From positions 23,353-87,352 of the forward strand of contig NZ_DF967525.1 in assembly GCF_000971475.1 (NCBI RefSeq): DNA of 64,000 bases. Reading direction: 5' to 3'. A program made the translations under genes and the position numbers. The notes under the pieces were generated by a model that was given only the letters and a program-made list of their open reading frames with translations, did not search any database and was not told the origin of the DNA. Positions 9,329-18,182 of the stretch are shown piece by piece; the first letter of the stretch is position 1, and every line of letters starts with the position of its first letter. Source of the DNA: Sulfuricella sp. T08 (GTDB lineage Bacteria > Pseudomonadota > Gammaproteobacteria > Burkholderiales > Sulfuricellaceae).

Positions 9329-9810
9329 AACGCATCGACCAGACCCTACTCGCCACCCTCTCCGCCCAGGCAGCCGCCTCGCCGCGCAAGCGGGCGCACC
9401 ACAACCTGCACCCCCAGCTTGACGACAAGGTGCAACGCCTGTGCATCGCCATGGAACCCGGCACCTACGTCAGACCGCACCGCCACATGCAGCCGGAAAC
9501 CTGGGAAATCCTGCTGATCTTGAGCGGTGCCGTGGCGCTGCTGATTTTCGACGATAGCGGAAAAGTGCTGAAACGGATCGAACTAGCGGCAGGAGGAGAA
9601 GTCACCGCAGTGGAAATCCCGGCCAACACCTGGCATGCGGTGGCATCCCTGAAAACCGGCACGGTGGTGTTCGAGGTCAAACACGGGCCTTATGCGACAA
9701 TCACCGAGGCCAACTATGCCCCCTGGTCGCCTGCGGACGGCGTGCAGGCGGCATCTCTGGAGAGCTGGTATCACCGCGCCAAGGCAGGGGATACCGCGCC
9801 TAAATATTGA
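9325..9810 (+). CDS. WbuC-type cupin-fold metalloprotein
   Basis: The 161-residue protein has a cupin core with metal-binding residues in YVRPHRHMQPETWEIL (H-x-H ... E) and a second motif around ANTWHAVAS, and ends with VFEVKHGPY and WSPAD. This layout matches the WbuC family, small cupins often found near polysaccharide genes, although no sugar genes adjoin here. Its ATG overlaps the lipoate ligase stop (ATGA), so translation is coupled. The substrate is unknown. Confidence 0.85.
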   Translation: MKRIDQTLLATLSAQAAASPRKRAHHNLHPQLDDKVQRLCIAMEPGTYVRPHRHMQPETWEILLILSGAVALLIFDDSGKVLKRIELAAGGEVTAVEIPANTWHAVASLKTGTVVFEVKHGPYATITEANYAPWSPADGVQAASLESWYHRAKAGDTAPKY

Positions 9811-10223
9811 ATCTGGAGACCGGGGCAGGCAGGGCATCCAAATCCATTCCGGGCTTCGCCCATGCGCAATCTCTAACAGTCATTAGCCAGACGCCCACAT
9901 CCGGATATTTTTCATAATACTGAAATACTACCCTATCATAATGCCATGCGATTCACGGTGGTTTAATAGTTTGATTCTTCGCCATCCTCACATTGTTGCC
10001 AATTAGGAAATTAGGATTGGCAGGACTGGCAAGGCTAACGGACAGTGCATGCGTCAGCAAGGGCTACCGCTTCGAACCGCTTCGAACCTCTCCCAACCAG
10101 ACCGCACACCCTATTTGAACTACCCTGAACCCCTCGTATCCGAACAGCGCAAGCCCGGCTCATGAATATCATCGGCACGTGCGCCGCTACTAACCATATA
10201 ATCACGTAAGACATGGAAAACGA
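9811..10223. other. 413-bp intergenic region
   Basis: No gene is supported here. It holds a short hairpin near 9997-10020 (GCCAAT ... ATTGGC), a perfect tandem duplication of CCGCTTCGAA at 10067-10086, and a TATAAT at 10197-10202 that could serve as a -10 element for the next gene, although I see no matching -35. Confidence 0.5.
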
Positions 10224-11159
10224 ATGAAAAAGTCGTGGAAAGACAGCATTTACCTGCAACGGGAGGAGCTAGCGCGTCAGCTCCGCGAACCGCTGGCGAC
10301 CCTCGCCGGAAAGTGCAACCCGGCATGGGGAGGCCGCGAGCGGCTGGACGCGATTCTCATGGAAGGGTTCGCCAGCATCCCCTATTGCACCTTCCTCTAC
10401 TGCGTGGATACCAACGGCATCCAGATCAGCGACAACTTCGGCAAGGCAGGGATTTTACCGGAACACTTCGGCCGCGACCGCTCACAACGCCCCTACATGA
10501 AGGAAGTGATACCCTCCTGGGGATTCCTGCTCTCCGATGCCTACATCAGCCGGAGGAGCAAACGCCCGTCGCTCACCGCCTTGCAGCTCGTGCGCACAGA
10601 CGCCGGCATATCGGGCTATCTCGGCGCCGACTTCGACCTGCGCGACCTGCCTGTGACATCCGCGCTCTACGATGAGCCCGGCTATTGGCAGCAAGTGAAG
10701 GGCGATCCGGCGATCCGCAGCACGGTCTTCCAGCAATGCCGCGTCGAGAGCCCGATGGACCGCAACATGGAAGGAGCGGCGTCCATCCTCGAAGAACTGC
10801 TGACCCACCGCGGCGTGTTCCAGTGCCAGATCCACTTTTCCAGCAGCCAGGCCACGATCTGGACCGTGGACGACCCGTTGCGCTACCGGATGCTGGATCA
10901 GGAAGCCCTGAACGACCCGGACATCTGTCTGGTGTTCCCGCCCCGTACTTACCCGATGGACGCAGCGATCCCCCAATCCGATATCAAACGGATTCTGCTC
11001 ATCATGCAATCCCTGCGCCTGGCGGACTCGAACATCTACCTGCGCACGGCCACGATCAACATTTTCAACGGCATGGTTAGCGTGACCTTCTCCTGCGATG
11101 GGACGCACTACATGCACTACGTTGAATTTCTGATGAAGGATACGTCGTTCTGGTTTTGA
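10224..11159 (+). CDS. Soluble PDC/Cache-like sensor domain protein, no output domain
   Basis: The 311-residue protein has a PDC/Cache-type region at about residues 40-150: FLYCVDTNGIQISDNFG, GRDRSQRPYM and GYLGADFDLRDLP follow the usual pattern of extracytoplasmic ligand sensors. It has neither a signal peptide nor a membrane segment, and no signalling output domain is recognisable in the remaining 160 residues, which end in aromatic-rich KDTSFWF. That is odd because Cache domains nearly always sense outside the membrane. It may act as a cytoplasmic binding protein. It stands alone, and the exact function is unknown. Confidence 0.75.
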   Translation: MKKSWKDSIYLQREELARQLREPLATLAGKCNPAWGGRERLDAILMEGFASIPYCTFLYCVDTNGIQISDNFGKAGILPEHFGRDRSQRPYMKEVIPSWGFLLSDAYISRRSKRPSLTALQLVRTDAGISGYLGADFDLRDLPVTSALYDEPGYWQQVKGDPAIRSTVFQQCRVESPMDRNMEGAASILEELLTHRGVFQCQIHFSSSQATIWTVDDPLRYRMLDQEALNDPDICLVFPPRTYPMDAAIPQSDIKRILLIMQSLRLADSNIYLRTATINIFNGMVSVTFSCDGTHYMHYVEFLMKDTSFWF

Positions 11160-11349
11160 ACGAAGATCAAGTTAGTTGCGCTGCGCGCACAACGCTTGCT
11201 GCTAATCCTGTCAGGATTATTATATGGACACCATAAGATCGAACTCATTGAACATCAACCAATTGCGATAGCATTATGGGTGTCCGTACTATAATAAATA
11301 CCCGGGTGCATGCGTCCGGCTAATCACTGTTATACGACAAGGATCCCGA

Positions 11350-12384
11350 GTGAGCAGACTTCAGAGTGTTGATGTCCTTCGAACGTTGGCGATTATTTCA
11401 GTCATCGCGATTCACACAAGGCCATTTGAAAGTCCATCCGCGCCCATCGGTGCCACCCTTGATGTGGCAACGTTTGTCAACCAAGTTGCACGGTTCGCCG
11501 TCCCCTTTTTCTTTGTCATATCCGGCTACTTTTGGGCGAGCAAATTCACTGATGAAAGGCAACTATTTGCCCCAACGGTGAAAAGGGTGAAACGCATTGC
11601 CTTCATCTTCTCCGCTTGGTCAGCAATTTATCTACTACCAATAGATATTATTGACGCTTTTGCTTATGGCCCCCTCGGGCCGCTTAAGACCATCTATTGG
11701 AATTTGGCCAACGCAGTGAATGAGCCACTAACCACAATTCTGGAAGGCACGAAAGTACATCTTTGGTTTTTGATGGGGCTAATGTGCAGCCTGATTATTA
11801 GCTCCGCGTTTCTCCGGTTCAATCTGAAGTGGTGCCTAATTGCGGTGGCGGCAACATTGTATTCAATTGGCCTTGCCGGCAAAGCCTATGCCGACACACC
11901 AATTGGATTTCATGTTGGCTTCAACTTCAGAGATGGCCCCTTCTTTTCACTCATTTTCTTTGTGACTGGGTACCTACTTCAACGAAGTGGCCCCAAGGAG
12001 AGTTGGCTTTTTAAAGGTATATTTCTGAGCGTATTGGGTGTTTTTATGCATTTCGCGGAGCTATTAGCAATCCAGCGATTCTGGGGCACAACTATGAACC
12101 AAGACTACGTTATCGGAACCTATTTTCTTGGTGTTGGTGTTGCGCTAATCGCTTTATCGAATACCAAGAAACTACACTTCCCAACCATCGCGTCTGTCGG
12201 ACCCTTGGTGCTTGGCATCTACGCGTCTCACTTTGCATTTGTTGCAATACTAAAGCCGCTTGACCGGGAACTCTCAGGTAGCTCAATATGGGATGTGTCC
12301 TATGTTGTCGCGGTCTTCTTTCTCTCATACTTCATGACTTTCATACTCTCAAAATATCGCCTCACAAGAAGGCTTGTCGTATAG
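11350..12384 (+). CDS. Acyltransferase 3 family membrane protein
   Basis: The 344-residue protein opens with RLQSVDVLRTLAIISVIAIH, the hallmark of the membrane acyltransferase 3 family (OatA/NodX/WecH type), with the catalytic histidine in AIHTRPF. About ten hydrophobic segments follow. These enzymes O-acetylate sugars of lipopolysaccharide, exopolysaccharide or peptidoglycan. The start is a GTG preceded by AAGGA at a good distance. The DNA is visibly poorer in GC than neighbouring genes, codon choice is more relaxed, and no polysaccharide genes adjoin, so recent transfer is likely. The acceptor is unknown. Confidence 0.88.
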   Translation: MSRLQSVDVLRTLAIISVIAIHTRPFESPSAPIGATLDVATFVNQVARFAVPFFFVISGYFWASKFTDERQLFAPTVKRVKRIAFIFSAWSAIYLLPIDIIDAFAYGPLGPLKTIYWNLANAVNEPLTTILEGTKVHLWFLMGLMCSLIISSAFLRFNLKWCLIAVAATLYSIGLAGKAYADTPIGFHVGFNFRDGPFFSLIFFVTGYLLQRSGPKESWLFKGIFLSVLGVFMHFAELLAIQRFWGTTMNQDYVIGTYFLGVGVALIALSNTKKLHFPTIASVGPLVLGIYASHFAFVAILKPLDRELSGSSIWDVSYVVAVFFLSYFMTFILSKYRLTRRLVV

Positions 12385-12493
12385 CCCTTCAATCCATCGG
12401 ACCGCCTACGGCGGCGCTGATTTCGAACGTTAAACAATACCGCGGTCGATTTCCCCCTCGTATACTCCCACCCCAAAAATCCAAAAATTCAGT

Positions 12494-12607
12494 TATAATT
12501 CAACCCAACCGAGGAGCGCTGCAACAGATTCCGTCTGTCAGGCTCGGCTTTCAAACACTGCGCTCACCTGTATTTAACCCGTGCCGGACACGGGATGCCC
12601 AGGTGAG
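12494..12607 (+). promoter_or_regulatory. SAH riboswitch with expression platform, upstream of ahcY
   Basis: From 12509 the sequence reads CCGAGGAGCGCTGCAAC, then CAGGCTCGG at 12539-12547 and GCGCTCACC at 12560-12568, the conserved core of the S-adenosylhomocysteine riboswitch. CCGAG pairs with CTCGG and GGAGCGC with GCGCTC. Downstream, CTCACCTG (12563-12570) is perfectly complementary to CAGGTGAG (12600-12607), enclosing the hairpin CCCGTG/CACGGG. That competing helix would remove the aptamer's 3' strand, a plausible ON switch that SAH binding prevents from forming. A TATAAT at 12494-12499 lies just upstream as a -10 element; I see no good -35. Confidence 0.93.
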
Positions 12608-12645
12608 AAGCACCCGCATCCCCCCGGCCACATCAGGAGTTCGCT

Positions 12646-14052
<1,407 letters not shown>

Positions 14053-14059
14053 TTTGTTG

Positions 14060-14192
14060 AACCGCGGAGGACGCGGAGGACGCGGAGTAATAAGTGGGTT
14101 TTTAGTTTCGACATAACCTGCAAAGCAGGTTAGTCTTCACTGAAACTCGCTTCGCTCGTTTTCTCTGCGTCCTCCGCGTCCTCTGAGGTGAA
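14060..14192. repeat. Imperfect palindrome of GC-rich tandem units between ahcY and metF
   Basis: The left arm has tandem GGACGCGGA-type units (CCGCGGAGGACGCGGAGGA at 14062-14080) and the right arm the complement (CTGCGTCCTCCGCGTCCTC at 14164-14182), with about 80 bp between them. This resembles the dispersed 'accgcggaggacgcgg ... gtcctccgcgt' intergenic repeats of many betaproteobacteria, and a divergent relative sits at 1228-1302. A long hairpin in the ahcY-metF transcript is expected. Confidence 0.7.
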
Positions 14193-14197
14193 CAACT

Positions 14198-15034
14198 ATG
14201 TCGACAAATAAGCCCATACTCAGTTTCGAATTCTTCCCCCCCAAAACACAGGAGGGAATGGACAAGCTGCACGCGACGCGCAAGCAGCTCGGCCAACTCA
14301 ACCCGGAGTTTTTTTCGGTCACATTCGGTGCCGGTGGCTCGACTCGCGACCGTACCCTGGAAACCGTGATCGAGATCCAGCGGGAAGGCCACGAGGCCGC
14401 GCCGCATCTGTCCTGCATCGGATCGACCAGGGAAAGCATCCGGGCAATCCTCAACGAATATAAAAGCCACGGCATCCGCCACATCGTCGCACTGCGCGGC
14501 GACATGCCTTCCGGCATGGCCAGTGCGGGAGAATTCCGCTACGCCAACGAGCTGGTGGAGTTTATCCGCACCGAGACCGGCGACTGGTTCCACATCGAAG
14601 TGGCCGCTTATCCGGAATTCCATCCGCAAGCCATCTCCGCCCAGGCCGACCTGGCCAACTTCAAGCGCAAGGTGGATGCCGGCGCCAATGCCGCCATCAC
14701 CCAGTATTTCTACAACGCCGACGCCTACTTCAACTTCGTCGACGAGTGCCAGGCGATGGGCGTCACTATCCCTATCGTGCCCGGCATCATGCCGATTGGT
14801 AATTTTTCCCAGCTGGCACGCTTTTCCGATGCCTGCGGCGCAGAAATCCCGCGCTGGCTGCGCCTCAAGCTGCAGGGCTACGGCGACGACTCTGCCGCCA
14901 TCCGCGCCTGCGGCCTGGACGTGGTCACCAGCCTGTGCGAACGCTTGCTCAAAGGCGGCGCGCCGGGGCTGCATTTCTACACGCTCAATCAGGCCGGCCT
15001 GATCTCGACCATCTGGCAGCGGCTGGGACTGTAA
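14198..15034 (+). CDS. metF: Methylenetetrahydrofolate reductase [NAD(P)H]
   Basis: The 278-residue flavoprotein reduces 5,10-methylene-THF to 5-methyl-THF, the methyl donor for methionine synthase. FEFFPPKTQEGMDKL at the start, SVTFGAGGSTRDRT, HLSCIGSTRE and ALRGDMP are all signature segments of the TIM-barrel MetF family. The size is normal for the bacterial single-domain enzyme. It follows ahcY after the palindromic spacer, and a 12-bp stem-loop follows its stop codon. The ATG at 14198 comes directly after the repeat. Confidence 0.97.
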   Translation: MSTNKPILSFEFFPPKTQEGMDKLHATRKQLGQLNPEFFSVTFGAGGSTRDRTLETVIEIQREGHEAAPHLSCIGSTRESIRAILNEYKSHGIRHIVALRGDMPSGMASAGEFRYANELVEFIRTETGDWFHIEVAAYPEFHPQAISAQADLANFKRKVDAGANAAITQYFYNADAYFNFVDECQAMGVTIPIVPGIMPIGNFSQLARFSDACGAEIPRWLRLKLQGYGDDSAAIRACGLDVVTSLCERLLKGGAPGLHFYTLNQAGLISTIWQRLGL

Positions 15035-15043
15035 GCCGTGGTT

Positions 15044-15071
15044 CATGGCACCCTGAAACCAGGGTGCCATG
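15044..15071 (+). terminator. Stem-loop after metF
   Basis: CATGGCACCCTG and CAGGGTGCCATG form a perfect 12-bp stem closed by an AAAC loop. No run of T follows, so it may act as a weak or Rho-assisted terminator or as a transcript end protector. It ends 6 bp before an FNR box and so separates metF from the next promoter. Confidence 0.65.
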
Positions 15072-15076
15072 CCAAA

Positions 15077-15118
15077 TTGATCTAAATCAATACGACTACA
15101 TTCTTTAAAAGTTATAGT
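15077..15118 (+). promoter_or_regulatory. FNR/Anr class II promoter for the downstream GGDEF-EAL gene
   Basis: TTGATCTAAATCAA at 15077-15090 is a perfect match to the FNR consensus TTGAT-N4-ATCAA. A TATAGT hexamer at 15113-15118 is placed so that a start site near 15125 would put the FNR centre at -41.5, the classic class II activating position. The gene begins at 15176. Anaerobic activation is the direct prediction. Confidence 0.85.
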
Positions 15119-15175
15119 GGGCGTTCTGTCCAACTCTTTAACCTTTAACAGATTCCCCTTGTTGCGGCTTCGCCG

Positions 15176-17980
15176 ATGATCAAAAATGCCAGCCTGAAAG
15201 CTCACATCCTTCTGCCCCTCGCCTTGGTGCTGGCGATTCTGCTGGGTGCATTCCATTACAGCCTGTATCAGCACGCAAAAACCGATGCCGATCGTGACTT
15301 CGTACATCTGCTGCAAGCCGCCAAAAACTATTACGACCGCGCTCTAACAGGGCGCAGCGAAAAACTGGGAGGCACGCTGGAGGCGATTCTGCGCGATGAA
15401 CCCTTGCAGGCAGCCTTGCGCGCCCACGACCGGAACGCCCTGCAAAAGCGCTCGACCCCTTTATTCAAGGCGCTGCATGACCAATACGGCATCACCCACT
15501 TCTATTTCGAGGATACAGCCCGGGTCAACCTGCTGCGCGTACACCAGCCGGAACGTTACGGTGACACCATCAACCGCTACACCACCCTGGCCGCGGAAAA
15601 AACCGGAAAAATAACTTCCGGGGTCGAACTCGGCCCGATCGGCACCTTCACCCTGCGAGTAGTGGCTCCGATGTACGACAGCCACGGCCTGATCGGTTAT
15701 GTCGAACTGGGAGAGGAGATCGAAGGCGTTCTGCAAGGCGTCCATGACATTATCGGCACCGATCTGGCGCTATTCATCGACAAGCGGTTTCTGGTTCGCA
15801 AGGATTGGGAAAGTGGCATGCGCATGTTGAAGCGCAATGCCGACTGGGACCGTCTGCCGGATGCGGCGATCATCCATCAGACCTTGGATTTGCCGCGCGA
15901 AGCGCTACTCCGCCTGTTATCCGGAGGCGGGCAGCCTGATTCGATCACCAACCTGAACCTCGGCAACAAGCGCTACCATGTCGGCATGATCCCGGTCGAG
16001 GACGCGACCGGTCGCAAGGTGGGAAGCCTGCTCATGCTGCAGGACATGTCGCTGAAATTCCGCGAAATGGAAGTCACCCTCCGCAACCTCAGCCTGTTTT
16101 ACCTGGCGCTGGGCGGCACCCTCTTTGCCTTGTTCGCCCTGATCATCCACCGGGTGGAACGACGCCTGGAGCACTCCCGCCAGCAAGTCATCACCCAGGG
16201 CGAGGAACGCGTAGCACTTCAGGCAAAGCACATCGCCGAATTGCAGGACGAACAAGACCGGCTCCAGCGCACTCAGGAAGAACTGCAACAAAGCCAGGGA
16301 AAGCTGCGCCTTTCCGCCCAGGTCTTCGAGAACAGCACGGAGGGTATTGTCATTACCGACACCCACGCCAACATCCTCCAGGTCAACCGGGCCTTTGCAG
16401 CCATTACCGGCTACAGCGAGGAAGAGGTAGCAGGAAAGAACATCAACATACTGCACTCTGGCCGGCATGGTCCCAATTTTTACCAGGCAATGTGGTCCTC
16501 GCTGGTCGAGTTTGGCTACTGGCAGGGCGAGATCTGGAACCGCCGCAAGAATGGGGAAATATACCCGGAATGGCTGACGCTCATTGCCACCCGCGACGAG
16601 CAAGGGGAAACCATTCACTACATCGGGGTATTCGCCGACCTGACCGAGAAAAAGCAGACCGAAGCGCGCGCCCACTACTTTGCCAATTACGATACCAATA
16701 CCGACCTGCCCAACCGTCTCCTGCTGGGGAAACACCTGCAACAGGAACTGGAACGCGCAAAGGGAAATGGCTGGCAGGTTGCGCTACTGTATCTCGACCT
16801 GGATCGCTTCAAGACCATCAACGATACGCTGGGCCATCGCATCGGCGACAAATTACTGAAGGCCGTTGCCGAACGGATCGGGCACATGGTTCGCGACATC
16901 GACATCATCGGTCGCCTGAGCAGCGATGAATTTACCATCGTGCTGTCGGATGTCGGCAACCGGCAAAATGCTGAGCAGGTAGCAAAGAAAATTCTCGATG
17001 CCATGAACCAGCCTTTCGAGATGGAAGGTCAGGAGGTGTTTATCACCCCCAGCATCGGCATTGCCCTCTACCCTCAGGATGCCGTTAGCCAGGAAGATCT
17101 GATCCGGAATGCGGACGCCGCCATGGCCCATATCAAGGCCCAAGGCGGCAACGGCTTCCATTTCTACAGCAGCGACATGGCGGCCACCCCGCAGCGTCTC
17201 GCACTCGAAACCAGCCTGCGCCGGGCGCTTGAGCGCAATGAATTCGTGCTGCGATACCAGCCTCAGGTCAGCCTGCGTAGCGGTCGGATCATCGGCATGG
17301 AAGCCTTGCTGCGCTGGCAACACCCGGAACGGGGGCTGGTTTCACCAGGAGAATTCATCCCCCTGCTTGAGGAAACCGGCATGATCGTCGCCGTTGGCGA
17401 CTGGGTGCTGCGCACCGCCTGCGCCCAGAATAGCGCCTGGATGGCAGCCGGACTGCCTCCCCTGCGCATGGCGGTCAACTTGTCCGCACGCCAGTTCCGC
17501 CAACGCGATCTGATCGAATCGGTCAATCAGGCACTGCAGAATACTGGGCTGGCTCCGGAGCATCTGGAACTGGAAATCACAGAGAGCATCATGATCCAGG
17601 ATTTGCAGACTACGATAACCACCCTGAACCAGTTGCATGCGCTTGGCATCCAGATTTCAATCGACGATTTCGGTACCGGCTACTCCTCGCTGAGTTACCT
17701 GAAACGCCTGCCGATCAGCAAGATCAAAATCGACCAGTCCTTCATCCGCGACATCTGCACTGACCCGGACGACGAGGCGATCGCCAACGCCGTGATCAGC
17801 CTGGGGCACAACTTGAAGATGCAGGTCATCGCCGAGGGCGTGGAAACCCTGGAGCAGCTAGAGCAACTACGCGCACAAGGGTGCGACGAAATCCAGGGGT
17901 ACTACTTCAGCCGGCCACTGCCCGCCGAGGCCTTTGCCCAACTGGTAAGAAAAAGCCTGATTACGGTGAAACCGGTCTGA
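15176..17980 (+). CDS. Double-Cache/PAS/GGDEF(degenerate)/EAL membrane protein
   Basis: This 934-residue protein has an N-terminal membrane segment (about 10-30), a large periplasmic Cache-type region (about 35-300), a second membrane segment (about 305-325), a coiled coil (about 330-380), a PAS domain (about 385-505), a GGDEF domain and an EAL domain. The cyclase signature is SSDEF instead of GGDEF (RLSSDEFTIVL), so cyclase activity is probably lost or the domain binds GTP allosterically. The EAL domain is intact: GMEALLRW, DDFGTGYSSL, IKIDQSFI and AEGVET. It is therefore probably a ligand-controlled c-di-GMP phosphodiesterase. The FNR promoter upstream suggests it lowers c-di-GMP when O2 falls. 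Confidence 0.93.
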   Translation: MIKNASLKAHILLPLALVLAILLGAFHYSLYQHAKTDADRDFVHLLQAAKNYYDRALTGRSEKLGGTLEAILRDEPLQAALRAHDRNALQKRSTPLFKALHDQYGITHFYFEDTARVNLLRVHQPERYGDTINRYTTLAAEKTGKITSGVELGPIGTFTLRVVAPMYDSHGLIGYVELGEEIEGVLQGVHDIIGTDLALFIDKRFLVRKDWESGMRMLKRNADWDRLPDAAIIHQTLDLPREALLRLLSGGGQPDSITNLNLGNKRYHVGMIPVEDATGRKVGSLLMLQDMSLKFREMEVTLRNLSLFYLALGGTLFALFALIIHRVERRLEHSRQQVITQGEERVALQAKHIAELQDEQDRLQRTQEELQQSQGKLRLSAQVFENSTEGIVITDTHANILQVNRAFAAITGYSEEEVAGKNINILHSGRHGPNFYQAMWSSLVEFGYWQGEIWNRRKNGEIYPEWLTLIATRDEQGETIHYIGVFADLTEKKQTEARAHYFANYDTNTDLPNRLLLGKHLQQELERAKGNGWQVALLYLDLDRFKTINDTLGHRIGDKLLKAVAERIGHMVRDIDIIGRLSSDEFTIVLSDVGNRQNAEQVAKKILDAMNQPFEMEGQEVFITPSIGIALYPQDAVSQEDLIRNADAAMAHIKAQGGNGFHFYSSDMAATPQRLALETSLRRALERNEFVLRYQPQVSLRSGRIIGMEALLRWQHPERGLVSPGEFIPLLEETGMIVAVGDWVLRTACAQNSAWMAAGLPPLRMAVNLSARQFRQRDLIESVNQALQNTGLAPEHLELEITESIMIQDLQTTITTLNQLHALGIQISIDDFGTGYSSLSYLKRLPISKIKIDQSFIRDICTDPDDEAIANAVISLGHNLKMQVIAEGVETLEQLEQLRAQGCDEIQGYYFSRPLPAEAFAQLVRKSLITVKPV

Positions 17981-18182
17981 TCGGCGGCCCTGGTTTTCAT
18001 CAAAGACAATGACTCTCGTGAACCTGTAAAGATTGCTGGTTCTAAATAAAAATCTACTTTGACAACCTATCCGCGCTATTCAAAGCAGCGTGGGCGCAGA
18101 GCGCCACTTAAGAAATGCAAGATACTGTCCAAACAAACGGAGCCGCCTCTCAACTGCCATTGCACTGTCGTGCCCTTCCCGC

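Noticed and set aside
11226..11285. Inverted repeat GGACACCATAA ... TTATGGGTGTCC before the acyltransferase
   Set aside because: Arms are short with a one-base bulge and no direct repeats flank it; it could be an element remnant but evidence is too weak.
15044..15071. The stem-loop after metF as an FNR-linked regulatory site
   Set aside because: It is a simple 12-bp hairpin directly after a stop codon; a 3' end structure explains it better.
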